Origin: Saprolegnia diclina VS20
Lineage: Eukaryota > Oomycota > Saprolegniomycetes > Saprolegniales > Saprolegniaceae
Reading direction: 5' to 3'
Assembly: GCF_000281045.1 (NCBI RefSeq)
Contig: NW_008246128.1
Location: 86,080 to 128,860 of the forward strand
DNA length: 42,781 bases
Notes under the pieces: model-generated
What the model saw: only the letters and a program-made list of their open reading frames with translations
The model's database searches: none
Told to the model about the DNA's origin: nothing
Translations under genes and position numbers: made by a program
Shown: one piece after another, positions 19,327 through 37,037 of the stretch
How positions within the stretch are numbered: position 1 is the first letter of the stretch
How the letters are laid out: every line of letters starts with the position of its first letter

Positions 19327-20312
19327 GCGCTGCTGAGCGCCGAGATGCACAGAGGTTGCAGTGTCCGAGAGGCCTCACTCCTGTTGTCAGTGGTGACAAG
19401 CGCAACACAATCCAGGTCGTCTAACCGGATAGGATGGTATCCGAATGTACTATCCACTTCCAATCTAAATGCCAACTCTAGTATACCAGCACTGCAAAAG
19501 CGCGCAACAAGCGCCACGATCCAAGTCAAGATCCAAGGCGTGACCAATATCCGGATTTAAATCCGGATACGCCGAGACCGGGGCCGCCGCCATTGCCCGC
19601 CGAGCCTTGGCGCGGCCGAGCGACCCAAAATCGAACTCGCTCAAACTTGGCACACCAATAGAGACGACTCTGGGCACCCCAGCGCACCATGCCGCGCTGC
19701 CGTGTGGTCATTACAGCCCAAGATACGAGCATTCAAAGTGTGAGAATCGACCTCCCATGCTGACGCAGTATGTATAGCTCTCGGGATAGCTCCGGGGCTT
19801 GCGCCAAGGCCCTCGATGGCTGTTCTAAACGCTTGTTCAATCTACAGCGACACCTCGTCCATGACATATCTGCAGTAGTAGTAGCAGCAGCCCACTACTC
19901 CAGCGGTAGTCTTGCAAGTCGAGTTTCGAGAACGCCAGGACGCGTATCTGGCAAAACTATTCAAGCGATTACTGTCCTGTACAATTATTAGCAATTTCTC
20001 TAGTCCTTTTACTAGAAATTGCCAGCACGTCCTCCCAGTGCCTTGGCGCGGTCGTTTGGCGCGGAATCGGCTGCTCGCTCCGTCGGCGCCATTTTTGTGG
20101 GGTTGCTGCACGTGGATTGGCTAAAAGGCCGTGTATATTTTAAATAAAATCGTGTTGTTTGTATAAAAACGTTTGTCCCGTTGCAAGCTATTTTGTATGC
20201 AACGGGCGTGCATTTTTATTGCTAGGAGGAATGAAATCCATGGCTCGTGTTTCAGCCAATCACAAGCACCGTGAAGGTTGCAGAAGACCCACCGATCCAA
20301 ACTCCAACTCCC
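19327..20312. promoter_or_regulatory. Intergenic region upstream of the helicase gene
   Basis: No gene seen. Contains ATATCCGGAT (about 19548-19557), ATCCGGATAC (19561-19570), TATCCGAATG (19439-19448), GATTGGCTAAAA (about 20115-20126) and CCAATC (20256-20261, about 55 nt before the ATG). Also holds the hairpin at 19991-20022. Confidence 0.45.
19991..20022. repeat. Inverted repeat / hairpin
   Basis: GCAATTT-CT-CTAGT, loop CCTTTT, then ACTAG-AAATTGC: twelve complementary pairs with a two-base bulge. It is AT-rich compared with its surroundings. Function unknown; could be a mobile-element relic or a structured RNA foot. Confidence 0.5.
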
Positions 20313-23300
20313 ATGGTCGCACGCCGATCCGCGCGGCTGACCGAGCCGGCGCCCGCGGCCACGACCGCCCCGCGCCCCGCTCGACCCACGCGACGTGCCA
20401 AGGCCGCCGAGGTCATCGAGGTCCCGACGAGCTCCGAGGAAGATGGCGACGACGACCAGGAAGATGCAGGGGAAGAGGCAGCCAGCGAAGACGACAAGCC
20501 GCCATCGCCTCCTCGCCGTGGCCGGGCAGCACGCAAGCCCGCTTCGATTTCGCACCTCGAGATGAAGCCGCCAGCAGCCAGCGATGGCAGTGAAGATGAC
20601 AAGCCCATATCGCCGCCTCGTCGGGGCCGGGCAGCACGCAAGCCGGTTGCAGTCTCGCAGCTTGAGATGAAGCCGCCAACCGACGATGAGAGCGAGGATG
20701 ACAAGCCCATATCACCACCGCGTCGTGGCCGGGCAGCACGCAAGCCAGCCCCTGTTGTGGACGTCGAGATGGAGGGGCCTGCCGACGACGCGAGCGAAGA
20801 CGACAAGCCGATATCGCCACCTCGCCGTGGCCGGGCCGCACAAAAGCGCGAGCCGGTCTCGGACCTCGAGATCAAGCCGACGCCAGCCAAGAAGCCGCGT
20901 GTTGCAGCAACCAAGAAGAATGCGATCGTCGATTCGGACGCGTCGGACATGGACGATGTCTCGTGGGCCGATGCGCCCAAGCTGCCCGCCAAGGGCAAGG
21001 GCAAAAAGAAGGTCGTCGTTGCCCGGCCACGCAAGGTGCGTACGCTCAAAGAGAGCAGCGACAGTGAGTTCAACGCGTCGTCGGACGAGAGCAGCGACGT
21101 GGTCTCAGTCGCATCCCAGTACGCACTTGCTTGCACTGCATCGCGTCGACTCACTGTGCGTGTAGCGTCGACTCGGAAGACGACAACCCGATCTTGCCAC
21201 CAGGTTCTTCGCCGATCAAGGTCAAGTTGCCTGCGAAAGCGTCGCCGGCGCCCAAGCCCGCGGGCAACCGACGTCGTCCAGCGCCAAAAAAGGCCGCCAA
21301 GGAGCCGTCCAAAGACCCCAACGACGCTGCACGTCCCCAAAACGCCGAGGACGACCCCGCCGACCCCGTGTACCCGATCTACAAGGCGTGCTACGCGACC
21401 AGCGGCCGCGCGCGGGTACGTTGCATCTCGTCACCCTCCTTATTCTCAGTCCATGGCGTGGTGTAGTGCAAGACGTGCGAGAAGGCGCTCGAGAAGGACG
21501 AGCTTGTGATCTCAGTGACGCTCGAGCACTCGCGCTTTGGCATCAACAGCTACTACAAGGTAGCTGTCTTGATAGTCGTCACTCGTGCTCATACGATCTA
21601 GCACGTGGCCTGCTCTATGCTCTGCGACGCGATCCCGCTCGCCGGTCTCACCGCGCTCTCCAAGAACGACGAAGCCAAGATGGTGGCGGTCATGGCTGCC
21701 AACCGTGCGGCTGGCCTCGACGACGAGCGCATTGCGTTGCGCGAAGAAGACTTTATCAAGCGCGAGATTTTGCCCGGAAAGCTGCCCGTGGCTGCGCTCA
21801 CCGCGAGCTTGCTGCCGTACCAACAAGAAGGCCTCGCATGGTACTAGTCTATGATACACGTGGTGCTGACCGGGTGCAGGATGGTCAACCAAGAGGCGAG
21901 CGCGTACCGCGGCGGTATCTTGGCCGACGAGATGGGCATGGGCAAGACGGTCCAAGCCATTTCGTGCATGTTGGAGCAAATCCGGTTGGAGAAGAATGAC
22001 ACGATGTTCCAGGCCAACGGGCTCCTGCCGGGCGGGACGCTCATCGTGTGCCCCGTCGTCGCCTGCATGCAGGTACGATGCGCAAGCTCGGTGGTACCTT
22101 GTATCAACGAGGTGGCGGCTAGTGGCGGTCGGAGATCGAGCGGTTTGTGGCCAAGGACACGCTGCGCGTGATCATTCACCACGGGCCGAAGCGCACCAAG
22201 CTCGCGGCCGACCTCGCCATGTACGACGTGGTCTTGACGACCTTTTCGATCGTCGAGAGCGAAGGTAGATACACGCTTCTGTGTCGAGTGCTGATTCAAT
22301 GCGTAGGACGCAAGATTCTGGGCGCCGACAAGGACCCGTGTGCGTACTGCGGCAAGCTCTTTTTGCCCGAGAAGCTCATCTTGCACAACAAGTACATTTG
22401 CGGCCCGAACGCACGCAAGACGTCCAAGCAAGCCAAGCAGCAACGCGTACATCGAACCATCTACGTAGCCTGGACGCTCAATCTGCTGCATTAGGGCAAA
22501 GCGGCCAAGGACAAGGCCAAGTCGTTTCAAGACATGGACGACGAGGACGATGCGTCGTCGGAGGACAAGGCCCCGAAGAAGCCGGTCAAGAAACCCCCGG
22601 CCAAAAAACAGGTCATGAAGGGGACGTCGCCGCTGCACGAGATTGCATGGGCCCGCATCATCCTCGACGAGGCCCACTACATCAAGGTGTGGAAGATGCG
22701 ACGACGGTTCGATGCAAATACTGCGTGATAGGATCGTCGGTGCAGCACGGCGCGGTCCGTGTTCAAGCTCACGTCCAAGTTCAAGTGGTGCCTCACGGGT
22801 ATCGTCGTGCTCGATACCTTGATACATTGATACCATACGTGCGAGTAGGCACGCCGCTCCAGAACCGCATTGGCGAGCTCTTTTCGCTCATTCGGTTTCT
22901 GCAAGTGCACCCGTATGCGTACTACCACTGCGCGCAGTGCGCGTGCGAGCAGATTGACTTCCAGTAGGACCCGATTCTCTAGTCACGTGGGGCTTAGGGA
23001 TGGGTGTAGAATGAAGGGCGGGCACTGCAGCCAGTGCAGCCACTCTGCGATGCAGCACTACTCGTCGTTCAACAAGAAGATTCTCAACCCGATCCAAGCG
23101 TACGGCTACGTGGCCGAAGGCAAGGTGGCCATGCTGCGCCTCCAAAACGACCTCTTGCGCCACGTACGACATTGTCTGTCTCTTGTACCGAGGGTAGATC
23201 GGGGCGGCGTAGGTGTTGCTGCGCCGCACCAAGCAGAGCCGCGCCGATGACATTAGTTTGCCGCCCAAGCTCATTGTCGTGCGCCGGGACGCCATGGACG

Positions 23301-24651
23301 AGCGCGAAAAGGACTTTTACGAGGTGCGCCAAGTCTGGAGCCTGGGGACCTGAATATGTGTTCTGCGTAGAGCATTTACACGCAGAGCAAAGCGCAGTTC
23401 AACACGTACGTCTCGGCGGGCACGCTCCTCAACAACTATGCGCACATTTTCGACCTCTTGATTCGGTTGCGCCAAGCAGTCGACCACCCGTACCTCGTAC
23501 GATGCAACCCTCTATCAATGTATTGAGTCGTGCTGATTGACCAATGGTAGGTCATTTACTCCAAGATCAACCCGGCACTGCAGCTGCCGACGCCCGAGCT
23601 GCCGGTCAAGAAGGACCTGCCGCTCACAATCGATGTGGATGACGACGCGGTGGCGGCACCAGTGTGCGACTTTTGCCACGAAGAGGCCGAGGACCCGGTG
23701 CGCGCGGCCTGCAGCCACACGTTCTGCAAGTCGTGCGTTGAGGAGTACATGGCGTCGCTGCTCATGAGTAGGATAACCACGTCCATCTCGCTGGATCTCT
23801 TATGCGATGCCTGTAGACGCCAAGGCGCTCTGCCCAACGTGCGAAGAGCCGCTGACGGTCAACCTCGCGCCGCCCGAGGTGCCACCGGAAGAGATGATCG
23901 ACGTGGCGTCGCCCCGCAGCGTGGACGTGTCGCTCAAGAAGACGCGCGGAAAGCCGAGCTTGCTCTCCAAGCTGCCGCTGCTGAGCGACTTTCAGAGCAG
24001 GTACGATATATATTGGCACGTATCTTGTATATAAACGATGGTGTAGCACCAAGATTGAAGCGCTCATGGAGGAGATCCACCGCATGCAAGAAGTGGATCC
24101 GTCGGCCAAGGGCATTGTGTTTTCGCAGTTTGTCAACATGCTCGACCTCATTGAGCACCGCCTCGAGCTCGCGGGCATTCGCTGCGTGAAGCTCTCGGGC
24201 AGCATGCCCATGGCGATGCGCGAGAAGCTGCTGACGCTCTTCCGGGACGACCCGAAGCTCACAATCTTCCTCATCAGTCTCAAGGCCGGTGGCGTCGCGC
24301 TCAACCTCACGGTCGCGTCCCAGTAATTGTGCTACGAGTGGCGCGTCGGCGACTAATGGTGACTAGCATCTTCCTCATGGACCCATGGTGGAACCCGGCG
24401 GCCGAGCACCAAGCGATCGACCGCACGCACCGACTCGGGCAGTTCAAGCCCATTCGCGCGACCCGGTTCATCGTTGCCAACACGATTGAAGACCGCATCT
24501 TGAAGCTGCAGGTGCGTCGGCCTCTTCTCGGGTGCAAATGATGATGCTGTTGTAGGAGAAGAAGCAGCTGGTGTTTGAAGGCACGGTGGGCTCCAGCACG
24601 GCGGCGCTTGGGCGTCTCACGGTCGAAGACCTCCGCTTCCTCTTCCACTAG
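20313..24651 (+). CDS. Rad16-like SNF2 helicase with PARP-type finger, AT-hook-like repeats and RING
   Basis: Eighteen exons (first 20313-21118, last 24556-24651) and 17 introns of 39-54 nt give 1,181 residues, all phases consistent. Nuclear ATP-dependent DNA translocase of the Rad16/Rad5 branch, expected in nucleotide-excision repair with ubiquitin-ligase activity. Domains: disordered N-terminus with four tandem repeats (58-188); PARP-type finger C353-x2-C356...H384-x2-C387; SNF2 lobe 1 with Walker A DEMGMGKT (K485), a C2HC finger ([21 protein letters not shown]) as in Rad16 relatives, and DEAH at 679-682; GTPLQNR; zinc-rich HCAQCAC...CSQCSHS; RING C3HC4 at about 915-960 inserted between lobes; lobe 2 with FSQF, and motif [13 protein letters not shown] at 1117-1127. 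No key motif is missing. Start is the ATG at 20313 (MVARRSARL). Confidence 0.95.
20484..20876 (+). repeat. Four tandem 34-35-codon repeats in the helicase N-terminus
   Basis: Copies begin at 20484, 20589, 20691 and 20793. Each has an acidic SEDDKP start, the core [12 protein letters not shown], and an LEMKPP-like end. The core resembles an AT-hook (PRGRP) with Ala replacing Pro. The last copy is the most diverged (RAAQKRE). DNA identity between copies is high, indicating recent unequal duplication. Confidence 0.9.
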
Positions 24652-25069
24652 TATCGAGTTGATTCTTTCTTATATGGCTCTAAGCTTCGTTGATTGTTTA
24701 CTTGCGGTGTTGGCTGTCGTCCGGTGCAATCTGCTTGCTCGCTGTGGTCTCTGGCCGACGACGTCTTCGCGATGCCGCAATGTAGTTGCGTCCTTAATGC
24801 TCCGCCTTGCTGGATCCTGATCAACTCCTTTTTGCCTCATCTGGTTTCTCTATCGTTGGTGTGGTTCACATATCGAGTCCACGCACGGCCAGCCATATCG
24901 AGTTGCGCTCTCGGGTTGCCTAGTTGAGGTCTCTTGATGTGCAGTCGAGTGCCACTAGGGGTAGGGTTTTGGGCGCCGTTTCGTAGGAAACGGGAGACGC
25001 ATGCCCACCGAGGTACGGTGCCTGCCGCCTGGCTACGCCCTAAAATCTCTCCTTTGCTGTTAGGACGCA
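24652..25069. other. Intergenic region
   Basis: Between two plus-strand genes. TC-rich and lacking third-position bias. No CCAAT box seen close to the next start. Nothing else noted. Confidence 0.4.
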
Positions 25070-27326
25070 ATGTTTAGCATTCGCGATGGCTACCATCTAC
25101 GCGCCATCAATGAGCAGCACGCGGTGGAGGTCGACAAGGCGTGCTTTCCCGAGCTGCTTCGGTCGACGCCGCGCGGCGGCATGAGCGTCAAGGCCCCCGG
25201 GGGAAGCGACGACGACCGTGGACGCCACGTCGCCGCTCGAAGCCTGGCTCGTCTTCCGGCACCGAGACCTTGTACACTCACGACCGCTTCGTAGTACTAG
25301 GTGGTCAACGGTACTGGGGTAGGCGGCGCGAAGCAACCAAGAAATGACGCCGCGGCGTTCGTCTCCATCGCCACCACAGCACTACGCACTGCCACTGCAG
25401 CCATGCCGACCTGTCAAGCTCCAGCCAAAGACGCAGCTCCGGTACTTGCCCCACTTGCTGCCGTCACCGCGGCCGAGTCGGACACCGCCACTTGTACCAA
25501 CCGAGTACGCTATTGCACTCTCCAGCAGGGTAACGCGATGGCGTAGACCCGAGGTCGAGCCAAAGCGGTACGAGACCGAGACGAGTCGCTTCCGCATGCG
25601 CACGACGATCAAAGCCTCGCGCACATCGACGCTCTCGGCTCGGATCGCGCAGTTTATGCTGGCGCCAGAGGCCCTCGCCGAGGTCGAGGCGGCCGCAGCC
25701 GCGCGCAAGCTCGCGCACCGCGCCATCCACGCATCCGCCGACGACCGCGTCGCCATCAACAAGCAGCTAGTCGTGCAGCCTGTACCGCCCGAGGCCCGCC
25801 ATGTTTGTCGTCGACATAACAGACAATATGTCCACATGCGACGATGTAGGAACGGAACGAGATACAGCAGTCGCGACGCAAGGCGCAGGTAGAACGCTAC
25901 TTTCAGCACCAAGAGACGATGCGGCAAGCCACGGAGCGCAGCGTCGATCGTTGGGGTGCGCGTCGGCGCCAAGAGAAGGCCAACTACCTCCGACACGCCC
26001 GCACCAAGCGCGTCTTGGTCAGTGTCCTGGTGGCTCTCGCTGCCGACAAGCTGCGCCGGCGCTTCAAGGTACGCAACGCAAAAAGACGTTTGGTGTAGAG
26101 CGGTAGACGTACTAGCTGGTCGAGCCGACGATCAAGATGGCCCAGATGGTACACGCCTCCAAGAAGATCCAGGCATTTTGGCGGGCCAAGACGCAAGCCA
26201 TGTCCTTATCGCAAGCGGCCGAGGCCGTTTTGACGATCCAGCGCTTCATCCTCCGCCGCATGGGCACGTACCGCAACCAGCGCAAGCGCCGCGCTGTCCT
26301 CGTCCTTATCACGAGCCTCCGCGAGTGCGAAGATGCGAAGTTTCGACGCGTTTGTCGCACCATGAGAGTATCAATCTTTCAACAAGACACATATGTGTAG
26401 GCCATGTTCAAGTACCGGCAATCGGTGCGGCAGTTCCAGTCCATGTGGCGTAGCTGGGCAGTCATCACCGACGCCCGCGTCAAGCTCTTGTTGCTCTTTT
26501 GGACCAAGGTCGAGAAGAAACTCCATGCTGGTGTCTCATTCTCTATCTTTCGAGGATTGAGTTTTTACGGTGTAGCGGTGTCCGAGGCGCGCGAGAAGAC
26601 ACCGGTAGAAGCAGCGACGACCGGCTTTCTTTCATCTTGCGTAGGAGCCCTTGGATCATCGCGGCAGCCACCGCCGAAGCAACATGTCGGGGCGCCACAG
26701 TACCTACGGTGCCGCGACGACGAGGGGTCGAGGGGGTGGCCCCATTTAAAAAATGGAATTTTGTAGGTCCCCCGTCCAGTGCCGGTACAAAAAAAGTGGT
26801 CCACGCCGTCAAGATGCTCGAGCACCTCAATGCGATCTTGTCGCCGGAAGACGAAGTGCAAAAGGCTGCGCAACACGCGGCACGCATTCCCCTTCCGTGC
26901 GTAGACCATTGGCGTCTGCACTTCAGCATACGGTGACTGTAGCCTCAAGGTGAGCTTGCTCAAAGCGCTCCTCTCGACCAAGCGGCACGAGTTTCTGAGC
27001 CGTCGCGAAAAACTACGGTAATTAGGAATGTACCAAGTGTCATTTTGATAGACAATAGGGCGGCGTGGGAGAAGGACCGCGACGAACGCCGGCGACGGGG
27101 CTTTGGCATGGACGTCTCGTCCGTCCTCATGTTTGACAGTCTTCGGTACGGGAAAGCGCAGTTTCTCATGCTGCAGCACGTTCGGGAAGCCGACATTGCA
27201 GGTACTAGTACGTCGCACCGACAACGCAGTCATGACGCGTGCGTAGACCTCATTGCGCAAGCCGAAAGCATCCACGCGCAGTCGCGGTCGTCGATGCCGT
27301 CCCGCCTCGACGCCCGGCTCTTCTGA
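25070..27326 (+). CDS. IQ-motif protein, probable cytoskeletal role; one apparent frameshift
   Basis: Twelve exons: 25070-25271, 25323-25504, 25547-25802, 25850-26068, 26116-26367, 26401-26530, 26576-26604, 26645-26726, 26767-26896, 26943-27017, 27059-27201, 27247-27326. The frame is continuous for about 592 residues if one base is discounted in the C5G5 run at 25194-25203. There the frame shifts from MSVKAPG to EATTTVDATSPLEAW. A start at the ATG at 25344 would avoid the shift. IQ-like motifs: KKIQAFWRAK and LTIQRFILRRMGTYR (about residues 302-340) and FQSMWRSW. Long basic helices surround them (RYFQHQETMRQATERS, LAADKLRRRFK). Likely calmodulin or light-chain binding. No enzyme motif. The 3' end faces the TPH-like gene, 118 bp apart, a gap too small to hold a gene. 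Confidence 0.75.
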
Positions 27327-27444
27327 CGCTTCCTGTAAATATGTAAATTTACATGCGAGTGTTCCTCTTTTGTCTCGGAGATATTCATGAGCCACAAGAC
27401 AATAATGTATGTACGCGATAAATTAGATCCTCTCGGCGCTGTCC

Positions 27445-29250
27445 TCAGTGGGTTGTGTGGGGGACGGCCACGCCGGCCTTGCGCAGTCGCTCGGCGTTCA
27501 GCACCATCTCGGTCGCGTCCATGGCCCACTTGTCGGTGGTTTCGCGCTTGCGCTGCTCCGAGAGCATTTGCTGCGCCAGTTGCTACACCAAGTCCGTTCA
27601 TAGAAAACACAATCCCTCGGACTTTTCGTACCTGACGGTACGCCTTGTCTTGCGCATGTTTGGCCGCTTGCTTGGCCCGAGCTTGCACTTCGGCCGCCAG
27701 CGTATCCTGGATCCAGTCCTTATCCGCTTGCAGACTCGAGTCTTTTTCTTTCTTCATGGCCAGGAGGCGGTCGGCGTGCTGCTTCTCGAGCGCCTCCCGC
27801 TGGCGCTTGTTGCTCTCCTCTTGGCGCGCGCGTTTCGCGGCTTCCATTGCCGCTGTGCGCGCGTCGACGTCGGCTTGTACCCGCTTGGCTCGGTCTTCGT
27901 CGAGCCGCGCCTTCTCGGCGTCCGAGACGACGTTGAGAAGCGCCATGTTGACCCGCTTCTCTTGGCGCGCGTATGTGCGTTCGAGCGCGTCGAGCCGCTT
28001 TCGCTCTTGCTCGGCGAGACGCTCCATGTACTGTCGGTGGACGCATCTGTCCTGCTCTTGGTCGGCAAGCGCCGCCTTGCGTTTTTCTAGTCGGCGGGGT
28101 AGGGTCCACCGCTTCGAAGCATATTCTTTTATGTACCGTCGAGCAGTTTTTGGTTTTCGAGCTTGACGCGTTCGACGTCTTTGGCCTTGAGGAGCTTTTG
28201 GTGCTCGAGCCGAAGCCGGTCTTGCTCCAGCGCCGCCTACAGTCGTCGGTCGGTCGGCTGCTGCATGCAAGCATGTCGGAACCTTGGTGCGCGCGACATC
28301 GTCGAGCTCGGCTTGGATCTCTGCGTTGCGCTGTCGCGCCTTCCGCTGCCGCGCTTCGTCGACCATGCGCTGGAACTCGGCACTGTCCTGCAGCTGCTTT
28401 TGCTCCTTCTCGACTAGCTTCTTTTGCTGCAGCACCTAGTGCAGTTCACCTTGTCATGCAGCGTGTCGGCAGTAAAGAGTGCACTTGGTAGCTGGCCAAC
28501 TCGCGCTGCTGCTGCTCAAAATGCGCCAATTCGACCGACTTTTCGGCGGCGACTTGCTGGCGCTTGCTGCTGTTCTGCGCGTCGAGGGCGCGCTTCATGT
28601 CGGCCCGCTGCGCCATTGCCGCCTGCCGCCGTCGCTGCTCTTCGGCTTGCACCTCGATTTGCTCGAGCGCATACATCTAGTGACGCGTCGCCATCCTCCG
28701 TGCAGCAAATCGAGCACGTACTTTGGCCCACGCGTTGGGCGGCTGCTGGCGTGCTGGTCGGTGTTTCGGGTCGGGCTCGTGCCTACTGTAGCGTTGAGCT
28801 CGAGATACTGCACAGCCATGGAAACCACCGCAAGTCGAGGGTGGCCGGCGCGGGACTCGACTGCGACCGTTCGGGCTGGCGTCGGCCCGGCGCTGCGTCT
28901 TTGGCCTTGGGCGGCTCGCGCATTGCAAAGGTCGCCAGGTTCCGCTCAACGAAATGCGCCAGCACCTTGGTGCCATGCGACCGCTTCTGCTCGACGGCCA
29001 AGTCCCGCTTCCGCGAGATCTCGACGCGCCGCGCGTCATCGAGCTGCTGCTTGGAGGCCGTCGCGGCTTGCTTTTCTCGCTTGACGGCCAGCGACTTGGC
29101 CGCGAGGAGCTGCTGCGCACGCGTGAGCTCGACCATGCCACGTGCGTTTTGTCCGAAAATAGGTTTTGTGTTAGTCGCAACTAGTCGACTGTAGTCGAGT
29201 CGCGCCGTAGCTGATGGGAGTGAACTCGATGGGGCAGGCGGGACAGCCAT
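27445..29250 (-). CDS. Coiled-coil protein of TPH/CFAP53-like type
   Basis: Seven exons: 29250-28829, 28782-28722, 28676-28485, 28435-28283, 28236-28137, 28086-27632, 27582-27445; introns of 45-50 nt; 506 residues. Almost all of the protein is a charged helix rich in Glu, Arg, Lys, Ala and Gln. Examples are LEQIEVQAEEQRRRQAAMAQ, QERKRLDALERTYARQEKRV and AMEAAKRARQEESNKRQREA. It ends in a conserved-looking cap (AQQMLSEQRKRETTDKWAMD). This matches trichohyalin-plectin-homology proteins of ciliary axonemes such as CFAP53 and CFAP45. The exact orthologue is not resolved. It would be needed for zoospore flagella if so. The ATG at 29250 has good context (AAGAAATGG). Confidence 0.75.
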
Positions 29251-29613
29251 TTCTTTGCGTCTGACTACCGTACTAAGTACTACGCAGTGAATCGTACTGT
29301 ACAGCAAGCTACTGAGGTGTGGGACTGCTCTGGCGCAGTGGGATGGTTGCAGCGCATCAAGGCAGCTGGTGCCATGACGGTAGCCACACGACGGCGCTGG
29401 ACTGTCTGAGAAGGAAGCCAAAGCGATGTCGCGACGCACTCGGCAACCGCCGATGTTCATGGCGATTTTGAGGGTAGAGGAATAGCGCAATGACACATGA
29501 CGCTTGGGATGCTGGTACCTGCAGCTTGCTATTGAGAGGCGACATGTATAGTCGTAGAACTGTGCGCAGGCCAGTATTGATGGCATAGAATAAGGAGACT
29601 AGAGCTAATGAGG
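29251..29613. other. Intergenic region
   Basis: Promoter side of the TPH-like gene and 3' side of the next minus-strand gene. No CCAAT box is evident near 29250 and no gene is seen. Confidence 0.4.
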
Positions 29614-30033
29614 CTACGTGAGCCGCACCTTCTTGGCGCTGCGCGGCGACACGGCGTGCATGACGTCGTCCGGGACGCTGCGGTCTTCGTCGAGGATCTC
29701 GAGGATGCGCTTGACGCGGACGACGGGCGGCGCGGGCACGTCGCTTTCGCTGCCGCTGCCGTCCATGGCCTCGTCGACAGCGTCGCGCTCGCGCTTGCGC
29801 ACCTTGTCGCGGCGCAGCACGCGCTCGCGCAGGCTCTGCGACGCATGGCCGGCCTGGCGTCGCGGGCTGATGCTCACAGCCTTGTCGACCGACTGATGGC
29901 TTGGCGTGCGCGGCTTGTCCGAGGCCCTTCGCGGGCTTGCCGTGTGCACGGGCAGCGGCCGCGCGATGGGCAGGAGGCTCATGTTCATCGACACGAAGCT
30001 CCATGGCTGGGCGGCGTCCACGCAAGGGTCCAT
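29614..30033 (-). CDS. Short charged hypothetical protein
   Basis: Single exon of 139 residues from the ATG at 30031-30033; an ATG at 29988 (MSLLPI) is an alternative. N-terminal half is Pro/Ser/Arg-rich with SPRR repeats. A basic helix (SLRERVLRRDKVRKRERD) follows, then an acidic serine patch (MDGSGSESD) and a possible short helix (VKRILEILDEDRSVPDDVM), ending in SPRSAKKVRLT. The [ST]P sites suggest a phosphorylated, perhaps nuclear, regulator. No domain recognised. CCAAT elements at 30094-30099 and 30131-30136 lie 60-105 nt upstream, as for other genes here, which supports it being real. Confidence 0.6.
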   Translation of the reverse strand: MDPCVDAAQPWSFVSMNMSLLPIARPLPVHTASPRRASDKPRTPSHQSVDKAVSISPRRQAGHASQSLRERVLRRDKVRKRERDAVDEAMDGSGSESDVPAPPVVRVKRILEILDEDRSVPDDVMHAVSPRSAKKVRLT

Positions 30034-30764
30034 CGAAGCCGAAGATTTCGCAAAAATAGGCCGCAACCTCTCGGGCCACGCTAATGTATTTCAGCCAATC
30101 AGACTACACCCATCTGGTTCAACGTCGTCGGATTGGTTAAAATGGCGTCCACCGCACACGGAACGGTACTGGTAGTAGCCAGACCCGAGCCAGATCATAT
30201 CCGCAAGTCAGAGAACAGGGCGACCTCGCCCTGGCAAAGGCTCTGTGCATGCTCGCGGGAAAGAGCTTGAGGATGTTGCGCCTGCTTGGAGATAGCGACG
30301 TACGTTGGCCGCGAAACGCCACTTCAACTTCAACCCGCCGCATACAAACCTTCGCGACGTTACTACTGCACAAAACGTACTACGCGCACGTCCCACGATC
30401 GATGCCAACGGTGTTAGGTACCCTTGTGGATGCCTGGAGAAACAGGGTGTGCTTGTCAGGATTTGAACTGCCGGCCAGAGACGACCAGCGCTTCGGGTAC
30501 TTGTGGTAATTTCGCGCCAGTATACGCACAAGGAGAGCGCAGCCAACGTACGAATCGTGCTGTCTTGGTCTTAAAGGAGGTATCGCCAAGGAGCTACTCA
30601 GTGCGTAGAAGTCCGGCTGCGTGTTGGAACCAGGACATGGGATTAGGATACAGGATCTTCCAAATCACACACATTCCGCAAAATGACCATCACTCTCCTT
30701 GTCAAGATCGCAAAATGTTAGTTCGTCGAGATCTGCGATTCCAGAATAAAAACGTAGCTTGTCC
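30034..30764. promoter_or_regulatory. Intergenic region with CCAAT boxes and a tRNA-like fragment
   Basis: CCAATC (30094-30099) and GATTGGTTAAAATGG (30131-30145) belong to the promoter of the short hypothetical gene. At about 30457-30470 the minus strand carries CAGTTCAAATCCTG, a degenerate B-box/T-arm. There is no full tRNA fold and no gene. Confidence 0.45.

Positions 30765-37037
<6,273 letters not shown>

Noticed and set aside
20252-21340. Long minus-strand open frame opposite the helicase N-terminus
   Set aside because: Antisense shadow of the tandem repeats; low-complexity Ser/Arg translation only.
30430-30560. A tRNA gene on the minus strand
   Set aside because: B-box-like core only; the T-stem has a mismatch and the rest of the cloverleaf cannot be drawn.
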